Source of the DNA: Pseudopedobacter sp043763845
Lineage (GTDB): Bacteria; Bacteroidota; Bacteroidia; Sphingobacteriales; Sphingobacteriaceae
Assembly (NCBI GenBank): GCA_043763845.1
Contig: JAYULE010000184.1
Location: 1 to 27,998, forward strand
Direction: 5' to 3'
Length of the DNA: 27,998 bases
Under the pieces are notes generated by a model, which was given only the letters and a program-made list of their open reading frames with translations, was not told the DNA's origin and ran no database searches. Positions within the stretch are counted from its first letter, which is position 1. Each line of letters starts with the position of its first letter. Below are positions 17,557 to 25,430 of the stretch, piece by piece. The position numbers and the translations under genes are program-made.

Positions 17557-18663
17557 ATGCAAAACATGTTTTTTTTAATAATCTGTGTCTTCTTCTCTGC
17601 CTTACTTATAGTTTGCTTTTCTATAAAAAAAATTATATACGTGGCTAATAAATGCCATTTATTTGATAACCCTAACGAAATAAGGAAAGTACATTTAGAT
17701 AATATCCCTAACCTTGGTGGTGTAGCTATGTATATTACCATAATTGCCTGTGCGGCTATTTTTGCATCCTATTACCCAATACCAAAAATCAATTACATTT
17801 TTGTTGCTTCAATAATAATTTTTACGTTAGGTTTAACTGATGATTTGGTTGGGGTTGACCCCAAGAAGAAATTTTTTGCACAATTTATTGCTTCCTTAAC
17901 AACAACAGTAATTGCCAATATTAGGTTTACCAGTTTTTACGGCATATTTGGAATAGGCGAAATCCCTTACGGCCTTAGCATAATTTTAACTGTGCTTTTT
18001 ATAATTTTTTTAATAAATGCATTTAATTTAATTGATGGTATAAATTGCCTAGCAGGTGGTGTGGCCTTACTTGCAAATATTGTTTTTGCTATATGTTTTT
18101 GGCAAATGCACCAATTGGGTTTTATGCTTTTAGCTGTAACAATATGCGGCGTTTTAATAGGATTTTTATTTTATAATAAAACGCCAGCCAAAATTTTTAT
18201 GGGCGATACAGGTTCATTAAGTTTGGGGTTTGTTATGGCTATATTTTCAATAAATTTTATTGAATCTAATTATGCTATATCGTTAGTGCATAAATCCGTT
18301 TTTTCTTCGGCAGCAGTAATTATTTTAGGTTTACTAATTATTCCCATTTTTGATGCTTTAAGGGTTTTTACTTTACGTATTTTAAATGGCAAATCACCCT
18401 TCGATGCCGACCGTAACCATATTCATCACAGATTGTTAGATTTAAATTTTACTCATTTACAAGCTACTGCAACACTTTTAGTAATAAATATTTTATTTAT
18501 CATAATAGTATTTTTTTTCAACAATTTGGGTAACGAAAAACTATTGTGTATCATCATATTCATTACGCTACTATTAAACGGCTCATCGTGGCTTTTATTA
18601 AACAAAAAAAATAATAAATCAAATAATTACGATATAGTTTCCGAAACTTTAGTCGCAGAATAA
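17557..18663 (+). CDS. WecA/TagO-like undecaprenyl-phosphate sugar-1-phosphate transferase
   Basis: 368 residues, about ten TM segments, MraY/WecA superfamily (glycosyl transferase family 4). Motifs in order: PNLGGVAMY (50-58), LTDDLVGVDPKKKFFAQ (93-109; Asp pair for Mg), NAFNLIDGINCLAGG (155-169), FMGDTGSLSLGF (about 214-225) and DRNHIHHRLLDL (285-296). The last motif, H-I-H-H, is the WecA/TagO signature and separates it from MraY. It transfers a HexNAc-1-phosphate from UDP-sugar to undecaprenyl phosphate, starting the polysaccharide repeat unit at the inner membrane. It fits the neighbouring export genes. Position at the end of the block, 365 nt after the glycosyltransferase, leaves open whether it shares their promoter. 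Confidence 0.9.
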   Translation: MQNMFFLIICVFFSALLIVCFSIKKIIYVANKCHLFDNPNEIRKVHLDNIPNLGGVAMYITIIACAAIFASYYPIPKINYIFVASIIIFTLGLTDDLVGVDPKKKFFAQFIASLTTTVIANIRFTSFYGIFGIGEIPYGLSIILTVLFIIFLINAFNLIDGINCLAGGVALLANIVFAICFWQMHQLGFMLLAVTICGVLIGFLFYNKTPAKIFMGDTGSLSLGFVMAIFSINFIESNYAISLVHKSVFSSAAVIILGLLIIPIFDALRVFTLRILNGKSPFDADRNHIHHRLLDLNFTHLQATATLLVINILFIIIVFFFNNLGNEKLLCIIIFITLLLNGSSWLLLNKKNNKSNNYDIVSETLVAE

Positions 18664-18744
18664 TTAAATATCAATCTAAAAATTCTAAAAAAACAGCTAC
18701 AAAATTAAAGATTTTAAAAAAAATAACCATTTTTATGTAAAAAT

Positions 18745-18775
18745 TTTGTTTGCAAACAAGTTTAGCGTATTTTTC
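18745..18775 (+). promoter_or_regulatory. Possible ppc promoter
   Basis: TTTG (18745-18748), 19-bp spacer, TATTTTTC (18768-18775), one base off TAnnTTTG. The box ends 4 nt before ATG 18780. If real, the mRNA is leaderless. Confidence 0.4.
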
Positions 18776-18779
18776 CGCT

Positions 18780-21368
18780 ATGCCAACGCTTATAACACAA
18801 TCTAATTCTAAAGAAGCCACATTTAAAAATGAGGTTACTACTAAATTCGACTTATATAATAGTCTTTTTTTAACACTACCGTTTTATCAAGTAAAAAAAA
18901 CAGGTTTAGCATTACCCTATTTTTTCGATCATTGCGAAGAAGGAATTTTTAACAATACCCGCCCCGATAAAATTATTGAATCCTTTTTTAGCCAGCAAAA
19001 CGCCCAAACCAATCCCAAAGAATGTAACGATATACTATTTAGGTTTATACAATATATTGAACGACAAGTGGTTTTGTTTGATGCTGTGGAAGATGCCGCG
19101 TTTTCTAAAATTAAAATGGGCGAAGAAGCAAGCTCGTTAAGTGTGCTAATGAACCAAGCGGTTGAGGATGAAGACTTGTACAAAAAAATACAAGAGTGCC
19201 TGCAAGAGTTTAAGTTACGATTAGTTTTTACTGCGCACCCTACACAATTTTACCCAAGTGCCGTTTTGGGTATTATGACTGATTTAACAGATGCAATTAA
19301 ACAAAATAACGTAAACGCCATAAACCTTTTATTACAACAACTAGGTAAAACCCCGTTTTTTAATAAAACAAAACCTACCCCAGTTGATGAAGCAATTAGC
19401 TTAACTTGGTACTTAGAAAATATTTTATACCAAACCGCAAGTGATGTTCATAAAAATTTAGAACAATCATTTAAATTAGATTTAGCAAACCACAGTTTAA
19501 TTGAGTTAGGTTTTTGGCCTGGGGGCGATAGAGATGGAAACCCCTTCGTAACATCCGAAACCACAAAAAAAGTTACTTCATTTTTAAGACAAGCACTTTT
19601 TAGGTGCTATTACCGCGATTTTAAATCAATGAAGCGTCGTATTACTTTTAATGGTGTAGCCGAGCCTATGGCTATTTTAGAAGATATGATTTACCAAAAT
19701 GCTTATAATACACAGGCAAACGTAACGGATATTAAAGAACCGCTTTTACAAAAATTACGCAAAATAAAAGATGTATTAACAAATTACCACGATGCATTAT
19801 TTTGCGATATTGTTGATGATATGATTTGGAAAGTAAAACTTTTTGGTTGCCACTTTGCATCTTTAGATATTAGGCAAGATAGTAGAATATTAAGAAACCT
19901 TTTTAAAGATTGTGTAGCAAGTAACCAGCTACAATCTGGCTTAGATGCCAACTATTTTAACTTAAGCGAAGCCGAAAAAATTGCCGCAATAACTTTAAAT
20001 ACAGCCGATTTTACCGCTTTTGATAACTTTAGCGATTTAGGTAAAGATGCATTAGAAGTAATACGACTGATAAAAACTATACAAGCCAATAATGGTAAAA
20101 GGGCTTGCCACAGGTTTATTATTAGCAATTGCCAAAAAGCTTCCGATATTTTACAATTAGTACAATTATTTTTATGGTGCGGTTGGCAAATGGACGAGAT
20201 GGATATTGATTTTGTGCCACTTTTTGAAACAATAGACGATTTAAATCTAGCTGATGAAATCATGGAAAGCCTTTACCAACACCCGGTTTATCAAAAGCAC
20301 TTAGAGCGACGCAAAAATAGACAAGTAATTATGTTAGGCTTCAGCGATAGCACCAAAGATGGTGGCTATTTAATGGCTAATTATTCCTTATATAATGCAA
20401 AATCTAACCTTACTGCCGTTTCTAGAAATAACCACATTGATTTAGCTTTTTTTGATGGTAGGGGTGGCCCACCTGCCCGTGGTGGTGGCAAAACACATCG
20501 TTTTTACGCATCTTTTGGTAAAGATGTTGCTAACAAACAAATACAAATTACGGTACAAGGGCAAACCATTAGCTCGCATTACGGCACTTTCGAAAGTAGC
20601 ATTAATAATATGGAGCAGCTTATTCATGCAGGTATTACTTCGGCTTTAAATAAGCAACAAAGCAATACAATGAATGCCGATGAGAAAAAATTATTTGCCG
20701 ATATGGCAACAGTTAGCTACCATTCGTTTGTTAATTTGCGAAATAACCCACTGTTTTTAAAGTTTTTAGAAGTGCAAAGTCCTTTAAAAATGCTTTCCGA
20801 AATTAACATAAGCAGTAGGCCAGTAAAACGAAATTCAGAAGCAGAGTTAAAACTCGAAGATTTAAGAGCTATAAGTTTTGTAACCTCTTGGGGGCAGTTA
20901 AAACAAAACATTCCGGGTTATTATGGTGTAGGCTCGGCCCTAAAATCAGCTAAAGAAAGCGGTAAATGGCAACAAGCAAAAGATTTATACAAAACATCGG
21001 GATTTTTTAAAACCGTTATAGATAATTGTATGATGAGTATGACAAAAGCCGATTTTAGACTTACCGCTTACCTTGCCGATGACCCAAATTTTGGGGAGTT
21101 TTGGAAAACACTTAAACAAGAATTTGATCTTACCCAATCCCTAATTTTAGAACTTAGCGATTCTAAAATATTAATGGAAAAATACCCTATAGAACACGAA
21201 TCTATTCTAGTACGAGAAAAAATTGTTTTACCGCTAGTTATTATTCAACGTTATGCTATTATTAAATCGCTAGAAAAAGGAATCAGCGAAAGCGATAAAT
21301 TAATTTACAACAAATTAATATTAAGAACTTTGTACGGTATTGTAAACGCTGCTAGAAACTCGGCTTAA
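18780..21368 (+). CDS. ppc: Phosphoenolpyruvate carboxylase
   Basis: 862 residues from ATG 18780. A TTG ten codons upstream is open but lies inside the likely promoter, so I prefer the ATG. Fixes bicarbonate onto PEP to give oxaloacetate, an anaplerotic step that feeds the citrate synthase encoded 10 kb away. Signatures: FTAHPTQFYPSAV (catalytic His153), GFWPGGDRDGNPFVT, MLGFSDSTKDGGY (~520) and FFDGRGGPPARGGGKTH (~557-573), the glycine-rich loop matching GRGGxxGRGG in E. coli with PPA in place of xxG. It ends RNSA, not the NTG tail of most bacterial PEPCs, as often seen in this short Bacteroidota form. Confidence 0.94.
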   Translation: MPTLITQSNSKEATFKNEVTTKFDLYNSLFLTLPFYQVKKTGLALPYFFDHCEEGIFNNTRPDKIIESFFSQQNAQTNPKECNDILFRFIQYIERQVVLFDAVEDAAFSKIKMGEEASSLSVLMNQAVEDEDLYKKIQECLQEFKLRLVFTAHPTQFYPSAVLGIMTDLTDAIKQNNVNAINLLLQQLGKTPFFNKTKPTPVDEAISLTWYLENILYQTASDVHKNLEQSFKLDLANHSLIELGFWPGGDRDGNPFVTSETTKKVTSFLRQALFRCYYRDFKSMKRRITFNGVAEPMAILEDMIYQNAYNTQANVTDIKEPLLQKLRKIKDVLTNYHDALFCDIVDDMIWKVKLFGCHFASLDIRQDSRILRNLFKDCVASNQLQSGLDANYFNLSEAEKIAAITLNTADFTAFDNFSDLGKDALEVIRLIKTIQANNGKRACHRFIISNCQKASDILQLVQLFLWCGWQMDEMDIDFVPLFETIDDLNLADEIMESLYQHPVYQKHLERRKNRQVIMLGFSDSTKDGGYLMANYSLYNAKSNLTAVSRNNHIDLAFFDGRGGPPARGGGKTHRFYASFGKDVANKQIQITVQGQTISSHYGTFESSINNMEQLIHAGITSALNKQQSNTMNADEKKLFADMATVSYHSFVNLRNNPLFLKFLEVQSPLKMLSEINISSRPVKRNSEAELKLEDLRAISFVTSWGQLKQNIPGYYGVGSALKSAKESGKWQQAKDLYKTSGFFKTVIDNCMMSMTKADFRLTAYLADDPNFGEFWKTLKQEFDLTQSLILELSDSKILMEKYPIEHESILVREKIVLPLVIIQRYAIIKSLEKGISESDKLIYNKLILRTLYGIVNAARNSA

Positions 21369-21381
21369 TTATAATTATTTT

Positions 21382-21425
21382 AAATGCAATGGGTTTTTAT
21401 TTCAATTAACCATTGCATTTTATTT
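21382..21425. terminator. Terminator between ppc and the LapA-domain gene
   Basis: AAATGCAATGG (21382-21392) and CCATTGCATTT (21410-21420) form an 11-bp stem with a 17-nt loop, followed by TATTT. It lies between convergent genes and could serve both. Confidence 0.6.
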
Positions 21426-21465
21426 AACAATTAACAAAAAATACCCAAATATTAACCTAAAATCG

Positions 21466-21786
21466 CTAATTTATATAATCCCTATCTTCATTTGATAATT
21501 TTTTTTTAGGATTCATTGTAATGTAATCTTGGTCTTCATTATAGGTATTCTCAATTTCTAAGGGAATATTAGGGTACGGTTGTTTAGTTTTTGTTTCCAG
21601 AACAGTTTTCTTTCCAGCCATTAATCCCAATATAAAACCCAAAACTAGCACCAATGCCAACATAACTGTTTTAGAAACGCTAATATTGGTTAAAACTATT
21701 TTAAAATTTGCTTCATCGGTATTTTGCATAAAAAGTACCGTAATAAACACGGAAACTGCAACAATAAAAAATGTTTTAAAACTCAT
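21466..21786 (-). CDS. LapA (DUF1049) domain membrane protein
   Basis: 106 residues with two TM helices: 5-20 (TFFIVAVSVFITVLFM) and about 38-58 (KTVMLALVLVLGFILGLMAG), separated by QNTDEANFKIVLTNISVS, the typical LapA beta-turn spacer (Q-N-x-x-x-v-x-f). The tail (residues 60-106) is charged and disordered. LapA proteins act in lipopolysaccharide assembly with LapB in Proteobacteria; in Bacteroidota the role is inferred. Starts at ATG 21786. Confidence 0.75.
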   Translation of the reverse strand: MSFKTFFIVAVSVFITVLFMQNTDEANFKIVLTNISVSKTVMLALVLVLGFILGLMAGKKTVLETKTKQPYPNIPLEIENTYNEDQDYITMNPKKKLSNEDRDYIN

Positions 21787-22128
21787 AGGTGATTTTAAGT
21801 GATAAATGAAACAAATTCAATTTTAGCGAAAAAATCTCATTTAGATATAAAAAGTCTAATTTTTTTCTTGGTTGGTTGTATATTTTTTTTCTTGGCGTTA
21901 AGTTAGTTAACCAATAAATGTACCATTACTTTTCATAATTTGGGAAATATTTTAAACCAGTTTATACCTATTTTTGAGCAAATAATAAGATTTAAATCCC
22001 AAACAGTTTAACTCAAAAGCTTGCTGAGATAGTGTGATAAATTGCTTATTTTCGAAGTGAATTTTAATAGGAAATATATAATTCGAAATTAAATTGAAAT
22101 TAACTTTATAACATTTGTTTACCAAAAA
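21787..22128. other. 342-bp intergenic region between divergent LapA-domain gene and xerD
   Basis: AT-rich, no ORF, no clear terminator or palindrome. Two similar stretches, TTTTTTCTTGGTTGG near 21860 and TTTTTTTCTTGGCG near 21890, are imperfect direct repeats. It must hold the divergent promoters for both neighbours, but I see no box matching TAnnTTTG. Confidence 0.4.
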
Positions 22129-23028
22129 ATGAACTGGCTACCGCACATTAAAGGTTTTACGGCATACTTAAAATTAGAGCAATCGCTTTCTAAAAACTCG
22201 GTGGCGGCATACTTAGCCGATGTTGAAAAATTACAGCAGTTTTTAGATTTTGCAAAGCAAGATAAATCTCCTTCACAAGTTGTAGCACAAGATATTAAAG
22301 ATTTTTTAGAATGGGTAAACCAATTGGGTATGTTGGCGACCAGCCAAGCTCGAATAATTAGTGGCTTAAAAGCATTTTTTAAATATTTAGTGTTGGAGGA
22401 TTTAATAAGCATAAACCCTTGTGCATTAATTGAAGCGCCACGCACAATCAGAAAATTGCCCGATGTGCTTAGTCTTACCGAAATTAACCAATTAATAGAT
22501 AGCCTTGATTTAAGTAAACCCGAAAACATACGCAATAAAGCAATGTTGGAGGTAATGTATGGCTCGGGTTTGCGGGTGTCGGAGTTGGTAGAATTAAAAC
22601 TATCCAACTATTTTGCCGAAGTTGAGTTTTTAAAAGTTACCGGCAAAGGCAATAAAGAACGCTTAGTGCCTATGGGAAGCTCGGCTATAAAACACTTAGA
22701 AATTTATTTGCAAACCATCCGCCACATCGTAAAAATAAAACCCGGAAACGAAGATTATATTTTTTTAAACCGCTTAGGTACAAAACTAAGCCGTGTTATG
22801 GTTTTTATGATTATAAAAGATTTATCTAAAACTATTGGTTTAACCAAAACTATTAGTCCGCATACTTTTAGGCACTCTTTTGCCACACATTTAATAGAAG
22901 GCGGGGCCGATTTAAGGGCAATACAAGAAATGCTGGGGCACCAAAGTATTACCACTACCGAAATTTATACCCATTTAGATAGCGATTTTTTACGCCAAAC
23001 CATCACCCAGTTTCACCCCCGTAGTTGA
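22129..23028 (+). CDS. xerD: Tyrosine site-specific recombinase XerD
   Basis: 299 residues, the standard Xer length. The SAM-like N-terminal domain (FTAYLKLEQSLSKNSVAAYLAD) leads to the catalytic domain with Arg149 (YGSGLRVSEL), Lys173 (TGKGNKERLVP), His245-x-x-Arg248 (HTFRHSFATHL), His271 (LGHQSITTTEIY) and nucleophile Tyr280. With XerC it resolves chromosome dimers at dif. All catalytic residues are present. The C-terminus overlaps the prmC 3' end by 16 nt in the convergent direction. Assigned XerD over a phage integrase because of length and lack of flanking mobile genes. Confidence 0.9.
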   Translation: MNWLPHIKGFTAYLKLEQSLSKNSVAAYLADVEKLQQFLDFAKQDKSPSQVVAQDIKDFLEWVNQLGMLATSQARIISGLKAFFKYLVLEDLISINPCALIEAPRTIRKLPDVLSLTEINQLIDSLDLSKPENIRNKAMLEVMYGSGLRVSELVELKLSNYFAEVEFLKVTGKGNKERLVPMGSSAIKHLEIYLQTIRHIVKIKPGNEDYIFLNRLGTKLSRVMVFMIIKDLSKTIGLTKTISPHTFRHSFATHLIEGGADLRAIQEMLGHQSITTTEIYTHLDSDFLRQTITQFHPRS

Positions 23029-23807
23029 GCGAGAATAATTCTTTCGTTACCATTTATATCTTTGATAATTTGGACATTAAACCCTTTTTTATCTAGCATT
23101 TGTTGTGTTTGATGGCCTAAATTTTGGTTAATCTCGAAATACAATTTGCCTTGCGGTAATAGGTTTGTTAAAGCAAAATCACTTATGGCATCGTAAAAAA
23201 TGAGCGGGTTTTCATCATCAACAAATAAAGCCAAATGTGGTTCAAAATCTAAAACCTGTAGGCACATATCTTGCTTTTCGGCACTAGCAATATAAGGTGG
23301 GTTGCTTACTATAATATCGTATTTCGGGTAGTTTTTGGGCTTAAGTTTTAACGCATCATCAATACTAAAACCAATACTAACGTGATTTAATTGGGCATTT
23401 TTTTTTGCCAATTCAATTGCATTTTCCGATATATCTAAACCTGAAACCAAAGCGTTTGGCAATTTTTTTTGTAACGAAACCGCAATACAGCCACTGCCTG
23501 TTCCTATATCTAAAATAGTAACCCGTTGGTTTTTATTATCGTTAATAATTAAATCAACCAGTTCCTCTGTTTCTGGTCGGGGTATAAGCACATTTTGGTT
23601 TACTTTAAAAGTTAAACCATAAAACTCGTCTTCGCCTAAAACATATTGTATAGGTTTGCCATTTTTAAGTTCCTCTAAAATTTGCTCATAAATAACTTGG
23701 CTGTGGTTAAGGGTTTTGCATTCTGCAATCCATTTTAACAAAATTGCAATTTCGGTTTGGGTGTATAAATGCGCTAATTGCTGGTAAAATTGAGGTTGTA
23801 GAAGCAT
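23013..23807 (-). CDS. prmC: Release factor glutamine methyltransferase PrmC/HemK
   Basis: 264 residues. The N-terminal helical RF-binding domain has LEELKNGKPIQYVLGEDEFYGL (45-66) and IPRPETEELV (75-84). The SAM domain has ILDIGTGSGCIAVSL (98-112) and the catalytic SNPPYIA (168-174), which positions the glutamine amide of the GGQ loop of RF1/RF2. It is about 15-20 residues shorter at the N-terminus than many homologues, but an in-frame TAA lies directly before ATG 23807, so this start is forced unless a GTG/TTG further in is used. Tail-to-tail overlap with xerD. Confidence 0.92.
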   Translation of the reverse strand: MLLQPQFYQQLAHLYTQTEIAILLKWIAECKTLNHSQVIYEQILEELKNGKPIQYVLGEDEFYGLTFKVNQNVLIPRPETEELVDLIINDNKNQRVTILDIGTGSGCIAVSLQKKLPNALVSGLDISENAIELAKKNAQLNHVSIGFSIDDALKLKPKNYPKYDIIVSNPPYIASAEKQDMCLQVLDFEPHLALFVDDENPLIFYDAISDFALTNLLPQGKLYFEINQNLGHQTQQMLDKKGFNVQIIKDINGNERIILAQLRG

Positions 23808-23850
23808 TTACAATTTTAGCATTTGTGAAGCTAATAAAAGAAATTTTATT

Positions 23851-24066
23851 AACCTGAGTTCGATTATTAAACTATAGTATAATTTGCTGTAAGTCAATGT
23901 TATTTGTGATTTTAGAGCGTTAACGATGGTAGCGGCATCCTTTTTTTACGCCGAATATCCCCCTTCGGGGGTCGGGGGGATAGACAAATAAAAAAAGATA
24001 CAGCGGACGGCGTGTCAAAACGCCCAAATTATTACAAAAACAGTATTTATTTATCGAACTCAAGTT
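23851..24066. repeat. 14-nt inverted repeats flanking mosaic repeat copy 1
   Basis: AACCTGAGTTCGAT (23851-23864) and ATCGAACTCAAGTT (24053-24066) are complementary at 13 of 14 positions and bracket the mosaic element at about 50 and 18 nt. They may be ends of a larger non-autonomous element or independent dispersed repeats. Confidence 0.5.
23917..24034. repeat. Mosaic palindromic repeat, copy 1
   Basis: Shares with the copy at 27424-27526 the left block GCGTTAACGATGG-y-AGCGGCATCCTTTTT and the right block AAAAAGATAC ... AGCG ... GCGTGT-y-AAAACGCCC. GCGTT and AACGC at the ends are complementary. The centre differs between copies: here it holds TATCCCCC (23956-23963) pairing with GGGGGATA (23975-23982), with an inner CCCC-TTCG-GGGG tetraloop hairpin. 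REP/MITE-like. Confidence 0.8.
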
Positions 24067-24199
24067 ATTAATTATTTATTAGGTTTCACAAGCTTATTGA
24101 TATAAATGAACTTGAATTATCCAGTTTCCCTAATGGCTTAACTCTCATTTATTTTAGGTTCAAAACCGATAATGTTTTATCGCCTTTTTTTAATTTTAA

Positions 24200-24230
24200 A
24201 TTGTACATATTGTATAATTTTATATCTTTG
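24200..24230 (+). promoter_or_regulatory. Promoter and palindromic operator of the GNAT/HigA-like module
   Basis: ATTG (24200-24203), exact 19-bp spacer, TATCTTTG (24223-24230), a good TTTG-N19-TAnnTTTG match. The -33 TTG is the first part of TTGTACA-TAT-TGTATAA (24201-24217), an inverted repeat with 6 of 7 pairs, well placed for autorepression by the HTH partner. The start codon is 27 nt past the -7 box. Confidence 0.6.
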
Positions 24231-24257
24231 TGTTAGGATGGTAGATAAAGTTAAATA

Positions 24258-24776
24258 ATGAAGGTTACAATTATTGAGGTAGCTACAAAAAAAGATATTG
24301 ATGCTTTAATTAGAAAAGGTTTGTTGGAAGAAATGCCTTCGATACACCAAAACTGGCATTTTAATTTTAGCAAACATGTAAAGAAGCGTAATTGTACTGG
24401 TTATGTGTTGGTTACAAATGATAGCCCTAATGTAATTGAAGGTTGTATGATTTTTGAAATGATTGAAAAAGCAATACCTTCAATTGCATACTTAGAAATA
24501 GCTCAGCATAATAGAAAGCCTCAAAAAAAATACGAAAACATTGCGGGCTGTCTTATTGCTTATGGCTTTAAATTGAGTTTGATAATGGGCAAAGGCGACT
24601 ATAAAGGATTATTGTTTTTGGATGTAAGTGAAGAAAAAGAAGAAAACCAACAAAAACTGATGCGCACATATTCGCAAAAATATAATGCAAAATTGTACGC
24701 TGGTGGTACAATGGTAATAATGGATGAAGGCGGCGAAGATTTGATTAAAAGATATTTAGAACCTATAGAATTGTAA
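24258..24776 (+). CDS. GNAT-like acetyltransferase, probable toxin of a TA pair
   Basis: 172 residues with a GNAT order of elements: GYVLVTNDSPNVIEGCMIFE (48-67, beta2-beta3), SIAYLEIAQHNRKPQKKY (75-92, beta4 and the acetyl-CoA loop), NIAGCLIAYGFKLSL (94-108, helix 3), GLLFLDVSEE (117-126, beta5), LMRTYSQKYNAKLY (134-147; Tyr138 at the usual general-acid position) and TMVIMDEGGEDLIKRYLE (151-168). The pyrophosphate loop, usually Q/R-x-x-G-x-G/A, reads K-Y-E-N-I-A-G, so it is degenerate. The family resembles orphan GNATs found upstream of HigA-type regulators. It shares a promoter with the HTH gene that follows after 10 nt. Toxicity is inferred from context; it could be an ordinary acetyltransferase. 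Confidence 0.65.
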   Translation: MKVTIIEVATKKDIDALIRKGLLEEMPSIHQNWHFNFSKHVKKRNCTGYVLVTNDSPNVIEGCMIFEMIEKAIPSIAYLEIAQHNRKPQKKYENIAGCLIAYGFKLSLIMGKGDYKGLLFLDVSEEKEENQQKLMRTYSQKYNAKLYAGGTMVIMDEGGEDLIKRYLEPIEL

Positions 24777-24786
24777 AAACATATTT

Positions 24787-25293
24787 ATGGAAAATTTAGA
24801 ATACAACGATTATAAAATAGATATTAAAGCTAATGATGTAAATCGATTAACCAAAGAAAAACTGGATAACGTAAAAGGCATTGCAAATGAACTTGCTTTA
24901 AAAAGATTGCCAGCACAAAAATTAAAAAATGAAATGTTGGCCATACGTTACCAAATGGAGAGTTATGCTATTAATAATATTAATGAATTAGATCAAATTC
25001 GCACTTTAGAAATGTTTGTTGAGCAATTTCTGCAAGTTTTAAAATTCACTAAAAAGCGTTTCGCTTTGGCGGTTGATACCACCGATGGTAACCTTAAAAA
25101 GTATCTTTTGGGCGAACGAAAATTTAATATTGATTTGGCAATGAAGTTTGGTCACTTTTTTCATACCCCGCCAGATTTATGGTTGAACATACAAGCCAAA
25201 AATGATTTAATTTTGTTGTCTTCAAATAAAAATTCATATAAAAAGTACGCCCAGTACGATTATGAATTAATTTCTATGGTTGCAGAGCCTTAA
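24787..25293 (+). CDS. HigA-like HTH protein, probable antitoxin
   Basis: 168 residues. The N-terminal ~75 residues are a charged helical region without a known motif (NVKGIANELALKRLPAQKL), possibly the partner-binding part. The C-terminal half is a Xre/HigA HTH: FLQVLKFTKKRFALAVDTTDGNLKKYLLGERKFNIDLAMKFG, then FFHTPPDLWLNIQAKNDL (124-141), the last being the conserved HigA ending (FF-x-T-x-P-x-x-W-L-N-x-Q). It lies 10 nt after the GNAT-like gene in the toxin-first order of higBA. It likely represses the promoter at 24200-24230 and neutralises the upstream protein. Longer than classic HigA (~100 residues). Confidence 0.75.
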   Translation: MENLEYNDYKIDIKANDVNRLTKEKLDNVKGIANELALKRLPAQKLKNEMLAIRYQMESYAINNINELDQIRTLEMFVEQFLQVLKFTKKRFALAVDTTDGNLKKYLLGERKFNIDLAMKFGHFFHTPPDLWLNIQAKNDLILLSSNKNSYKKYAQYDYELISMVAEP

Positions 25294-25307
25294 TATATGC
25301 CTTGCGT

Positions 25308-25349
25308 AAGTTGAGTTTAGTGGAAACCCGTTTCCGATACTCTCAACTT
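25308..25349. terminator. Long imperfect hairpin between the HTH gene and glyS
   Basis: AAGTTGAG (25308-25315) pairs with CTCAACTT (25342-25349) and GGAAAC (25322-25327) with GTTTCC (25330-25335), separated by a 6/6 internal loop that pairs in part. It starts 14 nt after the HTH stop and is followed by ATTTTATAT. Candidate terminator of the TA operon or a dispersed palindromic unit. Confidence 0.5.
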
Positions 25350-25415
25350 ATTTTATATAATTTTACCATTGCATCCCAACCTCAAAATCAAATTATAAAA
25401 TCCCAAAAACCCCAC

Positions 25416-25423
25416 TATATTTG
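25416..25423 (+). promoter_or_regulatory. -7 box of the glyS promoter
   Basis: TATATTTG, an exact TAnnTTTG, ends 7 nt before ATG 25431. It marks the real start of glyS and predicts a near-leaderless mRNA. No -33 consensus found at 19 bp. Confidence 0.55.
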
Positions 25424-25430
25424 CACCATT

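Larger units (their letters stand above)
23808..24257. other. 450-bp intergenic region with repeats and the TA promoter
   Basis: Holds, in order: one end of a 14-nt inverted repeat (23851-23864), the mosaic repeat copy 1 (23917-24034), the other end of the inverted repeat (24053-24066), and the promoter/operator of the GNAT-like gene (24200-24230). No ORF is supported. Confidence 0.7.

Noticed and set aside
17550..17741. 63-codon minus-strand frame
   Set aside because: Antisense shadow of the start of the WecA-like gene.
18750..18779. TTG start ten codons upstream of the ppc ATG
   Set aside because: These bases fit the promoter (TTTG-N19-TATTTTTC), and the ATG at 18780 gives a normal PEPC N-terminus.
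22129..23028. Phage or integrative-element integrase
   Set aside because: Length, complete Xer motifs and lack of att-like repeats, tRNA target or phage genes favour housekeeping XerD.
25302..25430. Possible N-terminal extension of GlyRS starting at TTG 25302
   Set aside because: The stretch contains a long hairpin and the TATATTTG -7 box, and the protein from ATG 25431 already begins like other GlyRS enzymes.
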